From the NCBI GenBank assembly GCA_003635185.1, contig PYJA01000095.1:18662-71941 (forward strand): a stretch of 53,280 nt of DNA, given 5' to 3'. A program made the translations under genes and the position numbers. Positions 35,801 to 43,178 of this stretch are shown here, one piece after another. Source of the stretch: Candidatus Poribacteria bacterium. Its GTDB lineage: Bacteria > Poribacteria > WGA-4E > WGA-3G. Numbering within the stretch: the stretch's first letter is position 1; each line of letters starts with the position of its first letter. The notes beneath the pieces were generated by a model. That model made no database searches and was not told where the DNA came from. It saw only the letters and a program-made list of their open reading frames with translations.

Positions 35801-38800
35801 AGTTCACAGTCAAAGTTAAAGATAAACTTGATAACGAAGGTACAGCGACTGTAATGTTCGCCGTTGAAGGTGAAGACCCAATAGTCGTGATTACCGCACC
35901 TGCTTCTGGGCAAACTCTCGACTACAGTACGGAAAAAATTACCGGTTTCTTTACTGGTGGTGGGGATGTTAAGATTACGAAGTTTACCATTAACGATGAA
36001 CCTGTTGAACCAGTAGAAAGCGGTAATGAATTTTCTTATACGCTTCCTAAAAAAGATGCAGATGCAGATGGAGCGTTAGAGGATGGCAAATACACGGTCG
36101 CTGTTGAAGTTACGGATGGTAGTGGTTTAACTGCTCAAACATCTCTAACCTTTACAGTAGAATTACCAGTTCCGACAGTCGCTATTACCACACCTCATGC
36201 GGGTCAAGTATATGACAATGGTAAACCGATTATCGCTGGTGATTTCTCAGGAGCTGCACCGATAGAGGTTTCACTCTCTATTGATAATGGTGAAGCTATG
36301 AAGTTAGCTGGTAGCGACAATAACCAATTCACTTATACGCCAGCAGTTGCGCTGAGTGATGGTCCACACAAGGTTACTGTTGTTGTCAAAGACGCTAACG
36401 GCAGAACTGCTGAGACAACTACTGATTTCACCATAGATATACCGGGTCCGACAGTTATGATCCATGTGCCTGATGCAGGGCAGATGTATGATATCAGCCG
36501 CCCGACTATTCAAGGTAAGTATTCAGTTGATGCTGGTGCTACGCTAAAAACGCTAAGCCTCATGCTTAACGATGAACCTGTTGACGCAGATGACGTAGTA
36601 AAAAGCGGTAATGATTTTTCTTATACGCTTCCTGAAAAAGATGCAGATGCTGATGGAGCGTTAGAGGATGGCGAATACACGCTTGTTGCTGTAGTCACTG
36701 ATGATAATGGTAAGACTGCTGAAGCAACTGCTATCTTCTCGGTAAGATTACCAGTTCCGACAGTGTTGATAGATTCACCTATAGCAGGTATTACTTATAA
36801 TCACACCTATCGTCATATATCGGGTGAGTTCACAGGTGTAGACCCTGTCTCTGTTGTGCTTATGGTTGATGACAAGGCTGTAGAGGCGATGGTAGAAGGC
36901 ACCGAGTTCACTTATGATCTTTCAGATAAGTTATCTGAAGGTGACCATATGGTATCTGTTGAAATCACGGATGCGAATGGCGAAACTGCTCAGGCAACGA
37001 CTACGTTCTCAGTGGTTTATCCTGCCGCGTCAGTCATGATACATTCACCTATTGCCGCTGACACTTACGATCATACCTATCGTCATATATCGGGTGAGTT
37101 CACAGGTGTCGGTGAAGTTGCTGTCAATCTTACGGTTGATGACAAGGCTGTAGAGGCGATGGTAGAAGGCACCGAGTTCACTTATGATCTTTCAGATAAG
37201 TTATCTGAAGGTGACCATATGGTATCTGTTGAAATCACGGATGCGAATGGCGAAACTGCTCAGGCAACGACTATGTTCTCAGTGGTTTATCCTGCTCCGA
37301 CAGTATCAATTCACTCACCTGCTGCTGGTGCCGTATATGAACATGGTGAACCGGTAATTGAAGGTGAATTTACTGGCGTTGGTGCCGTAGATGTAAAAAT
37401 TACTGTTGACAGTCAGGACGTAGAGGTATCTAAAGATGGTAACCAATTCACTGGTGAACTTGATGATGCTTTGAAACATGGTAGTTATGTAATTGAAGTT
37501 GAAGTGACAGATGAGAACGGTAAATCTGCAAAGACTTCTACTAACTTTATAATAGATATACCCGGTCCGGCAGTTGCGATTCATTCACCTGCTTCGGGTC
37601 AAACCTATGACCATGGCAAACCGGTTGTCAGAGTCGAATTTTCTGGCATGACCGATGTTGAGGTAACTACATTCACTGTCAATGGTGAAGATGTTGCGGT
37701 GGAAGCAGAAGACAATCAATTTGCTTATACCCCAGCAGATGCATTGGGTACTGGTGAACACGTCGCCTTTGTTGAAGTCACTGATGCAAATGAAAAGACA
37801 GCGCAGGCAACTGTTGTCTTCAATGTCAAGTTGGATTCAACACCACCTGTCATTTCAGAAGTGTCTCCAGCGGGCGTGGTAAAACTCAATAAGGCGGATA
37901 TACTTGCAGAGAATATGGCAATAACCATCTCCGCAGTTGTCCTTGAGGAGCAATCTTCTATCTCGAATATGCAGTACGTTATAAATAACGGAATACCTCG
38001 TTCTTATCCCGTTCAACGTGCTACAAATAAGTTCGAGATAACAGAGAGTTTTGCACCAGGCACACACACCATTAAGTTGATTGCAGCCAGTGAAGGTGGC
38101 ACAAGAGAATTCGAGTGGCAATTCACACTTGAGGTTGATGAGGCTGCACCGGTAATCTCTTCAATTACGCCTGCTGGCACTATCCACGCAGGACTCCCGA
38201 TTATTTCGGCGAGTGCTACAGACGAATCAGGCGTAGAAAATATCGCTATCGTCGTGATGGATAGTAATGGCGAAGAGGTGAAAGGTGAGACCAAAAATGA
38301 CGATGAGGATAGAACCAACACAGGTATAACCCGCTTAGACTTCCATCCTGAAGCACCTCTCTCTGAAGGTACTTACGCGATAGAAGTTCGTGCGACTGAT
38401 GCATTTGGAAATTCCTCTACGGCAAAAGGCGGTTTCACAATTGATTTTGATACCGCAGCGCCGATCATCACGTCGTCTTCACCTCATAATGGTGCAAGAC
38501 TGATGTATAAGCATGACGAAATCGCGAGACCGCTTCTTTCGATCACTTTTGGTGATGCTGAAACCGGGGTCAACCCTGATTCGATACGTCTTGTGATTGA
38601 ATCACCAAAAGCAGGTGGTGGAAGTCAAGCGCAACCGATTAACCTAACAGATGAGCAGATGTCAGCGACTCAGGTACTTTATACACCTGCTGCCCCAGCA
38701 TTCCCCAACGGGTTTGCAGAACCCGGACAGTATACGGTGACACTTGAAGTATCTGACAATGCACATCAAGAAGGTAACGTCTCTGAAGAGAGCGACGGTG

Positions 38801-39165
38801 CTCGCAAAGCGAACATGGCTGTCTATCAGTTCAGTTTCTTTGTGGAGTTCGCGGATGCGCCTATATTGATGAAACCGTTTAACTTTCCCAATCCGTTCAA
38901 GGATAATACACGTATTTCCTTTGGACTAAACAGAATGTCCACGGTCAGTATTGTCATTTATGACGTTACAGGACGACCGGTGAGAACACTACGGGATAAC
39001 GTGATAATGAATGCTGGTAACTATACCGGCCAGAACGGAATCGGTTGGGACGGAAAAACCAGCGGGGGCGAAGACTTAGCTCGCGGCATCTATTACTGCG
39101 TAATCGAAGTAACTGATGGTTTCGAGCCAGAATCCGCCACTCTTAAGCTCGCTCTGACGCGCTAA
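29845..39165 (+). CDS. giant exported Ig-repeat protein with FlgD-like/T9SS-type C-terminal domain
   Basis: A 3106-residue cell-surface or secreted protein. Residues 1-32 are a Sec signal peptide (KKRTLVCFLIFTLCVF). Then follow a helical region, Ig-like domains from about 165, a dockerin-like loop DLNDDGDTDEW near 954, two long modules (about 1070-1260 and 1430-1640, each with NPDSGAP and a FSLDN-DDV-PLGPT joint), and seven to eight Ig-like repeats of about 90 residues (about 2010-2660). The last 100 residues (NFPNPFKDNTRISF, IYDVTGRPVRTL, GWDGKTSGG) form a FlgD-Ig/type A sorting domain used by type IX secretion. AGGAGGAAAAG precedes ATG 29845; upstream in-frame codons lie in the leader. A PorV/PorQ-type gene follows. 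Adhesion is the likely role (inference). Confidence 0.85.
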   Translation: MKKRTLVCFLIFTLCVFHSSIPDTVFGQDNPSLAQQVFDKHKQVLQRANVKQYLPEIIEGLKGDLPFGLTPAGVINLAVNSVKTDPTGTNLKALAAQAGLTLTDDHIAIIADADVQAVLADDTTVALLSLTGDALAAGLDELLRLINAPVDPVDPTPPDPAPPTISITTLSPTTDQSGSFNVAFTTADVNGDTVTVTGSISSVEPAEAASYYSIPSGTLTSPVRITQTAPTTAMPTIPGATVTLTLVAKDGTVAEDGTERSASATIAVTFATVEKPPVDPVPPVKPTVDARLGGLSLNRVSGRAFIQEIVRASGLPVSSPDTLVEPIVDFVLYLIPKQVPFPKKQVKQILTQQSFSVFPKEPYYLDDNNIKRPLLDYENFGNAITPSLVISDLADVFDGTYEVKKYLTSDNLNVYVRVKDVLEGGNVKFNLNGRTVEGKRINPVEYQQETIPYTFRLDESLAATNLPAWPGSDTEIFSSVVLRYGEDGKFFDSHAMTRNADGVWEFELGIKPKGNVYYYFDVTLTHPVWLEVINPEALLQIAAAGTSTAPAVKVYEIEKWSMPDPRNLQLVERGIIKGLFDKDVKGAIAALLASPEVAPLIAAAAAGQRIDSAAIVKAIPQRKINQLQNWFFRNANRLISPFEGKPGEDGVYRGGTFDPKLASVFSVPEIDIETDSFWVANIDSIVDGVSNLQADVYNANDELLSQITVDFEVDTTAPAADIVFGDGVNNFGENVTGYENKEGIWVATTSNADAPAFLHIKSSSSDVDLYEGYLIYQRIKLDANGKPDPADTWQLLTILPSMLASNVWDIVKVQLEGNPNPTLQAAATLELNDVLPLLNAKFIQQFANPFFKPLGITLTAEQSALLVDLIGATVQDLNLIPLTYDPSSVMMHPIQSEKLPLKHSEGDWGIRAMGIDPLFNVGSHVVPTRLRIVTPEKEYDRARVSLAMSTIRKGDLNDDGDTDEWYESNHIFSNTPNVQLTVMIDERSKGKHPVDSIMVQYMGADGWQKIGELKLDEGADAPADGLTTVWNIPADVFQALVAAGDTVKVRAVATNRLQLTDQNPAEFTITLDGDVYPIDPKVLVVDVITDTDDPNPDSGAPRGNITLTGYAARRTFPATESISVQVSMDSETWIDVGTVEVMTEPEHGIDGDKIAAVMFKGNTLADVYKDNMLHIDDTSSYLQWSLDIDTVASGLADSITKEDLDAAHAASNKAGMTYVDLDGNRYMVRAYPVTSEGKDEDGVAEGDMFTEKFSLDNVDDVGPLGPTNIVATSINAVDMVFEDHGDGTYKVGGLVDKYDPEVNSPVVTFTITPTAKRNTYASVQLLHDLPEGAIIGAITETEVGVFTVTVDVGTLMDDYDFVHNNTYMEDARIENADKNIYNPKGKVFEFKLHALAYDADMEGKMQNVQTHDRDAEGQIIDTVDNKITVNVQNTYRPDPGVIAISVVNSDGMVNPDSGAPQGILTFDVYTYGKTSAPTEGIRVEVKRPVDDTWERITGTAMPSEIVSVSEVPVTDLSDILTDAANAGIINTGVIGVLVGISEAEGESPASLMKWSYEVDTRKLALEDTDAPENTIKLDDTINRGDGDSERAVSEDENRYVVRAYALTPKNQAQVEYPKRDEYLERGGVEAFFSLDNDDDVPPLGPTLITDVSDVAGSLAASEDGIYPEVITVGGIVDPGVESPVAIFSIQPTAEMITYEGGQIRLVQTAPDGTVTELPPVDVDEGQITVDVGVLPDGIYMYHALVGDNVDPTNWQVQGEDDKPSPVVTVQVLNISVRDNDIRDSNITDLTVTAVDGESPDRLPLQEGRYPLKESIAVSFNVDNGSLAVEDLTGVLVDGHEVTFTAGSDAENAFSLMADKLSEVADGWYTPEGRVTKRNGSVTFPLAMINLDNTGPMITIETPTEGHTVNDLPTLLAGFGDGDLGSGVSDGSGVSAADTAVVSLARLRPEEVVQDAVPIDVEQDMVEQDLDSVVYTRTDKLAGGAYQFTVKVKDKLDNEGTATVMFAVEGEDPIVVITAPASGQTLDYSTEKITGFFTGGGDVKITKFTINDEPVEPVESGNEFSYTLPKKDADADGALEDGKYTVAVEVTDGSGLTAQTSLTFTVELPVPTVAITTPHAGQVYDNGKPIIAGDFSGAAPIEVSLSIDNGEAMKLAGSDNNQFTYTPAVALSDGPHKVTVVVKDANGRTAETTTDFTIDIPGPTVMIHVPDAGQMYDISRPTIQGKYSVDAGATLKTLSLMLNDEPVDADDVVKSGNDFSYTLPEKDADADGALEDGEYTLVAVVTDDNGKTAEATAIFSVRLPVPTVLIDSPIAGITYNHTYRHISGEFTGVDPVSVVLMVDDKAVEAMVEGTEFTYDLSDKLSEGDHMVSVEITDANGETAQATTTFSVVYPAASVMIHSPIAADTYDHTYRHISGEFTGVGEVAVNLTVDDKAVEAMVEGTEFTYDLSDKLSEGDHMVSVEITDANGETAQATTMFSVVYPAPTVSIHSPAAGAVYEHGEPVIEGEFTGVGAVDVKITVDSQDVEVSKDGNQFTGELDDALKHGSYVIEVEVTDENGKSAKTSTNFIIDIPGPAVAIHSPASGQTYDHGKPVVRVEFSGMTDVEVTTFTVNGEDVAVEAEDNQFAYTPADALGTGEHVAFVEVTDANEKTAQATVVFNVKLDSTPPVISEVSPAGVVKLNKADILAENMAITISAVVLEEQSSISNMQYVINNGIPRSYPVQRATNKFEITESFAPGTHTIKLIAASEGGTREFEWQFTLEVDEAAPVISSITPAGTIHAGLPIISASATDESGVENIAIVVMDSNGEEVKGETKNDDEDRTNTGITRLDFHPEAPLSEGTYAIEVRATDAFGNSSTAKGGFTIDFDTAAPIITSSSPHNGARLMYKHDEIARPLLSITFGDAETGVNPDSIRLVIESPKAGGGSQAQPINLTDEQMSATQVLYTPAAPAFPNGFAEPGQYTVTLEVSDNAHQEGNVSEESDGARKANMAVYQFSFFVEFADAPILMKPFNFPNPFKDNTRISFGLNRMSTVSIVIYDVTGRPVRTLRDNVIMNAGNYTGQNGIGWDGKTSGGEDLARGIYYCVIEVTDGFEPESATLKLALTR
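36863..37003 (+). repeat. 270-bp repeat in the giant gene, first copy of identical 141-bp core
   Basis: Bases 36863-37003 are identical to 37133-37273. The wider 270-base unit (90 codons) matches almost throughout from about 36800 to 37295. Neighbouring Ig repeats are far more diverged, so this duplication or conversion is recent. Confidence 0.85.
37133..37273 (+). repeat. 270-bp repeat in the giant gene, second copy of identical 141-bp core
   Basis: Second copy of the block at 36863-37003, offset by exactly 270 bases. The first difference after the block is C (37004) versus T (37274). Confidence 0.85.
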
Positions 39166-39185
39166 GTAAAAGATAGTTCGCGAAT

Positions 39186-39213
39186 CGGAAATTGGGATTG
39201 TTCCCAATTTCCG
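39186..39213 (+). other. 12-bp perfect hairpin between the giant gene and the PorV/PorQ-like gene
   Basis: CGGAAATTGGGA (39186-39197), loop TTGT, TCCCAATTTCCG (39202-39213). There is no T tract, and the next gene starts 27 bases later, so it looks like an intercistronic RNA stabiliser or processing site rather than a full terminator. Confidence 0.6.
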
Positions 39214-39240
39214 ATGGTGCGACTACAAAGGAGGACATAA

Positions 39241-40227
39241 ATGTCTATCACAAAGCAAAGATTGCTATGCGGTGTAATACCCGTTTTACTTCTTATTCTT
39301 GCTGTGTCGCCTGTCTGTTTTGCTCAGGATGGTGGTTACGTTAACGCTGAACCTCATCTACGTCTCGGTGCAGGTGCCCGCTCAATTGGCTTAGGCGGTG
39401 CTTTCACAGCAATTGCAGAAGATGCCACAGCCACTGTCTGGAATCCAGCAGGACTCGGCTCATCGGCAGACCTAAGCCTCAATTTTTCTACACAGAGACT
39501 GTCTCTTGATAGAAACCATAATTTTATCGCTTTAACGAAAATGCTCGGATCTTATGGGGCTATCGGATTAGCTGCTACTAACTTTAGTGTAGATGATATC
39601 CCTATACATACGGATGCAGATGGTGTAGAGGATGGTGCCAGATTTAGTCGTAGTGTCAACGCTTACTCACTCTCTTATGGCATTGCTGTTGGGCATTTCA
39701 ACATTGGTCTAACAGGTCGAATGTTAATGGATAACTTCGGCGTAGAAAGCGTTGAAAACCAAAGCGGTTTCGGCGGCGTAGATATTGGACTCATGGGACA
39801 TGCACTACACATTGATGTTGACGAAAATCAGACTCCAACATTCCATTACGGTATTGTAGCGAAATACCTCGGTGCTTCGCTTGGTGAAGGCACAGTACCA
39901 ATGGTTGTTGATGTCGGTGTGGCTTATGATCTCTATATGGGTAATGTTGTCACATTCTCAGCAGATATTGAACAAGAATTCGTTAACCTTGATGAGAGTC
40001 CATTTAGCATGCGCGCCGGTGTTGAATACACAATTCTTACTAACAAATCAACCGAATTCGCGCTACGCGCAGGTATCAGGGCATCACGTGACAATCAGAA
40101 CCTTTTCGGTGGATTTGGTGTCAACATCGCTGGACTACAAGTTGACTACGCCATCCAAGATGGTATGGCAAGTGAAATTGATGGGGTGGGAAGCACGCAC
40201 TATGTTTCCGTATCCTATGAATTTTAG
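39241..40227 (+). CDS. PorV/PorQ-type outer membrane beta-barrel protein
   Basis: 328 residues with a signal peptide cleaved near VCFAQ. The mature N-terminus carries LRLGAGARSIGLGG and DATATVWNPAGL, the signature of the PorV/PorQ (UPF0164) family. The rest is amphipathic beta strands ending in VSVSYEF, a typical barrel terminus with final Phe. In type IX systems PorV shuttles cargo that carries a C-terminal sorting domain; its place directly after such a cargo gene supports that role. AGGAGG lies 7 bases before the ATG. Confidence 0.82.
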   Translation: MSITKQRLLCGVIPVLLLILAVSPVCFAQDGGYVNAEPHLRLGAGARSIGLGGAFTAIAEDATATVWNPAGLGSSADLSLNFSTQRLSLDRNHNFIALTKMLGSYGAIGLAATNFSVDDIPIHTDADGVEDGARFSRSVNAYSLSYGIAVGHFNIGLTGRMLMDNFGVESVENQSGFGGVDIGLMGHALHIDVDENQTPTFHYGIVAKYLGASLGEGTVPMVVDVGVAYDLYMGNVVTFSADIEQEFVNLDESPFSMRAGVEYTILTNKSTEFALRAGIRASRDNQNLFGGFGVNIAGLQVDYAIQDGMASEIDGVGSTHYVSVSYEF

Positions 40228-40247
40228 CATCTAAGAGGAGAATACTA

Positions 40248-41111
40248 ATGAAGATGATAAAATCCACGCTCAAATTGAGTCTGGTTCTGTATATCTGCGT
40301 AGCACTCAGTGGCATATACGCTTTATCCGCCTCAGCAAAAATTACACCGGGCGAAGGTGGTGAGGATACCACGCTTATCACCATTGTAAAAGGGGATACC
40401 CTTTGGGATCTCTGTCAGGAACATTTGAAAGATCCACTGCGGTGGCGAGAACTTAGTAAATATAACGATTTTACTAACCCTCATTTGATCTATCCTGGTG
40501 AAAAATTGCGTATACCTTTGTCTATGGTGAAGGATGTTGTGGAAATGGCTGAGGAAGACGTTGCCGAACAACAAGCAGAGTTAGAAAAATTACGTACCGA
40601 ACTCGCTGAATCTGAAGCAACACGGGAAAAGTTAATGGCTGAGATAAAGAGCTTAAATGAAAGTTTGGCGAATCTTCAGAAACAAATTAAGGCTCTTGAA
40701 AGCAACCAGAAATCCCAAGAAAAAGTAATTGCGGCTGTTGAGAAAGCTAATAAAGATACCGCTGCCGATGTTACTAAAGTCGTCAGGAATAGCAGAAATG
40801 CTATTCAAAAGCAATTAGACAACCTGAAAGGTCAACTTGACTCTTCAAATGAGATGCTTGCTGCGCTCCAAAAGGATTTAAAAGCAACACAAGATCATAT
40901 TAAAGGCGTTCAAGGGGACGTGAAAACTGCTTTGACACAGATTGAAATGAACCAAAAGGGTATCAGTGAACTGAAAATGATGATAGAAGATGCGAAAGGT
41001 GTGCATGAAGAGGTTTCCTCAACCAAGCGCGCCCTCGTATTTCTCACAACAATTGCTGCTGGTATCGGATGGTTTGCTATTAATGCAGTCGGTGGTCGTA
41101 GCGGTGAGTAA
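40248..41111 (+). CDS. LysM domain, coiled-coil envelope protein
   Basis: 287 residues: a signal peptide or anchor (about 8-30), a LysM peptidoglycan-binding domain (about 43-85; VKGDTLWDLCQEHL, YPGEKLRIPL), a long coiled coil (about 100-255) and a C-terminal membrane helix (VFLTTIAAGIGWFAINAV). It could tie the envelope to the cell wall. GAGGAG lies before the ATG, 20 bases after the barrel gene, so the three genes form an operon ended by the terminator at 41133-41170. Confidence 0.8.
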   Translation: MKMIKSTLKLSLVLYICVALSGIYALSASAKITPGEGGEDTTLITIVKGDTLWDLCQEHLKDPLRWRELSKYNDFTNPHLIYPGEKLRIPLSMVKDVVEMAEEDVAEQQAELEKLRTELAESEATREKLMAEIKSLNESLANLQKQIKALESNQKSQEKVIAAVEKANKDTAADVTKVVRNSRNAIQKQLDNLKGQLDSSNEMLAALQKDLKATQDHIKGVQGDVKTALTQIEMNQKGISELKMMIEDAKGVHEEVSSTKRALVFLTTIAAGIGWFAINAVGGRSGE

Positions 41112-41132
41112 GTAATTTTAGTATTCATTCAG

Positions 41133-41170
41133 GCAGGGATGGTGCACACCAGCACCCCCCTGCTTTTTTT
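41133..41170 (+). terminator. intrinsic terminator of the giant-protein operon
   Basis: GCAGGG/CCCTGC outer stem and GGTGC/GCACC inner stem, followed by TTTTTTT (41164-41170). It lies 21 bases after the LysM gene stop. Confidence 0.88.
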
Positions 41171-41184
41171 ATAGTAATCAAGCA

Positions 41185-41820
41185 ATGTCATCACTCAATT
41201 TTAACCACCATTTTCCGTTCGAAAAGACAATTCAACTCTACGGCGACAGAGCAGGCGGGCAAGGAAATTTTGAATTTGCCGGATTTGCCCAGCTGAAAGA
41301 AGCGAAGATTGTTTTATTGAAAGGAAATACCGAAAGTCTTAAACAACCTGCCGATTGGAGACGTTTTCTCCGATTAATCAACCTTGCGCAACGTCTTCAA
41401 AAACCATTACTATTGTGGAACCTCCCTCTTGTCCACATCGCAACGATTCAACACCCAACTTCGTTAGCATTGGGGAACGCAATTCAGAACACTAAATTGC
41501 AATTGCTCAAACTACCGCAACCGATTATCACGTTCTTTGATGGCAATTACGAATGGAACGAGCTTATAAGAGAACTTGGATGGGCAGATGGAAGTATTAT
41601 AGTTAAACCCGAGGATGGAAGTATTATAGTTAAACCCGAGAAGGAAAAGCTTTCAGCACTATCAAAGTTAAAACGACAGAACCTCAAAATTGTGCGCGAA
41701 CAAGATGATGGCCCCCAACAAATTTTAGATCTTTTACAAGAGGTATCAAAGATAAGCAGAGAAGAATTAGTTGTTACTCGATTAGAATCTTTTTCCCTTT
41801 CCGTTGAAAATCAACGATAA
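41185..41820 (+). CDS. divergent AccA-like (carboxyltransferase alpha) protein
   Basis: 211 residues that I can only loosely match. The stretch IQLYGDRAGG...FAGFAQLKEAKIVLLKG resembles the start of acetyl-CoA carboxylase alpha (xLHGDR, GGLARLxGxPVxVIG), and LINLAQRLQKPLLLW...LPQPIITFFDG follows in the right order. The glycine-rich loops of the real enzyme are absent, so catalysis is unlikely. Residues 135-152 are an exact tandem DGSIIVKPE duplication. No ribosome site is visible, and it starts 15 bases after a terminator. It may be a decaying gene. Confidence 0.5.
   Translation: MSSLNFNHHFPFEKTIQLYGDRAGGQGNFEFAGFAQLKEAKIVLLKGNTESLKQPADWRRFLRLINLAQRLQKPLLLWNLPLVHIATIQHPTSLALGNAIQNTKLQLLKLPQPIITFFDGNYEWNELIRELGWADGSIIVKPEDGSIIVKPEKEKLSALSKLKRQNLKIVREQDDGPQQILDLLQEVSKISREELVVTRLESFSLSVENQR
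41587..41640 (+). repeat. perfect 27-bp tandem duplication, in frame
   Basis: Bases 41587-41613 and 41614-41640 are identical and encode DGSIIVKPE twice. Confidence 0.95.
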
Positions 41821-41858
41821 TCTAATAGGACTTACGTAATTGGAAGGAGGTAGGCACC

Positions 41859-43025
41859 ATGAATAATTTACCAAAGTTTCCCGTGACTGTTGTCGGAAGC
41901 ATGCCTCGCTCAAGAACGGTAGCACGGGCATTGCGCAATAAACAAAAGGGGCGTGTTACAGATACTGACTTCAATACAATCGCAGACGATGCGGTGATTG
42001 AAAGTCTGAAATTGCAAGAAGCAAACGGCGTTGATATCGTCAGTGATGGAGAACAACGGCGCGACAACTTTTATTCCTTTATTACACAGTGTATAGATGG
42101 CATCCGATTGATGACGCTTGCAGAGATGCTTGACTATGTTGAAGACAAAGCAGCATTTGAACAACTACTCAACGCTTTAGACGTTCCCGCTTTTGCGCTA
42201 AAAAATCCGGTCGTTGATGGAAAATTAAAACGTATCTCGCCGCTTGTACGAAACGATTACCTTTTCCTCAAACAGCACACAACAAAACCTATCAAGGTTA
42301 CACTTCCCGGCCCTTATCTATTGACCCGTTCAATGTGGGTTAAGAAGCTCTCCTATGAATTTTATCCAGATAAAGAATCTTTAGGCGATGATGTGGTAGC
42401 CATTCTAAGAGAAGAATTGCATGAGTTACGGGAGGCAGGCTGCGAATTTGTGCAGTTTGATGAGCCTGTGTTGACTGAAGTTGCTTTTACAGGACCGCAT
42501 GAAACCCACACATTTATGTGTGCCGCACTTTCAGAAAAGAGCAGCCCAGAGGAAGAACTTGATTTCGCAGTCCAACTAATGAATCGCGTCGTTGAAGGAA
42601 TAAACGGAAAAATGAAGACGGCACTGCATGTCTGCCGTGGCAATTGGAGTCAGCAAGAAGATGTACTGCTTCGTGGTTCCTATGATCTACTGATCCCATA
42701 TTTTAGCCAAATGAACGTTAATCAGTTTGTATTGGAATATGCAACAGAACGCGCGGGTAGTATTGATGTCCTCGGTGAACTTCCTACGGACAAAGAAATT
42801 GGGCTCGGTGTTGTCGATCCGCGTACCACCAAAGTTGAATCCGTTGATTTCGTGTTAGCCAAGGTACATGCACTCTTAATGTATAGGAGTCCTGAACAGA
42901 TATATCTCAATCCAGATTGTGGATTTGGCACCTTTGCTGATCGTCCCGTAAATACAACAGAAATTGCCGTTCAAAAGCTGCAAACGATACATAAAGCAGC
43001 AGAGATTTTGCGTTCAGAAGTATAA
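41859..43025 (+). CDS. MetE-type (cobalamin-independent methionine synthase) core protein
   Basis: A 388-residue protein covering only the catalytic half of MetE. It has VVGSMPRSR near the start, DGEQRRDNFYSF, VTLPGPYLL, FVQFDEPVL, the zinc ligands His and Cys in ALHVCRGNW and Cys in LNPDCGFGTF. Core-only MetE relatives transfer methyl groups to thiols with donors other than triglutamyl-folate, for example methylcobamides. Which donor is used here is unknown. AAGGAGG lies before the ATG. Ten bases resembling the end of MITE A (41827-41836) lie in the leader. Confidence 0.87.
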   Translation: MNNLPKFPVTVVGSMPRSRTVARALRNKQKGRVTDTDFNTIADDAVIESLKLQEANGVDIVSDGEQRRDNFYSFITQCIDGIRLMTLAEMLDYVEDKAAFEQLLNALDVPAFALKNPVVDGKLKRISPLVRNDYLFLKQHTTKPIKVTLPGPYLLTRSMWVKKLSYEFYPDKESLGDDVVAILREELHELREAGCEFVQFDEPVLTEVAFTGPHETHTFMCAALSEKSSPEEELDFAVQLMNRVVEGINGKMKTALHVCRGNWSQQEDVLLRGSYDLLIPYFSQMNVNQFVLEYATERAGSIDVLGELPTDKEIGLGVVDPRTTKVESVDFVLAKVHALLMYRSPEQIYLNPDCGFGTFADRPVNTTEIAVQKLQTIHKAAEILRSEV

Positions 43026-43178
43026 GGTCTACTATTTTTTACTATCTTTTTTCAGAGTTGTTTCTCAATATGGTTAGAAATCCGTGCTTGTGTTTTCTAT
43101 GCGTTTATGCTACAATTCCCACAATTAAAGAGTGCTTGATCTGATTCACACATCTGTAACGCTAAGGAGAATGATGAT

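Noticed and set aside
41827-41836. AGGACTTACG as a second copy of MITE A
   Set aside because: Only 10 bases match one end; no interior or opposite end is present.
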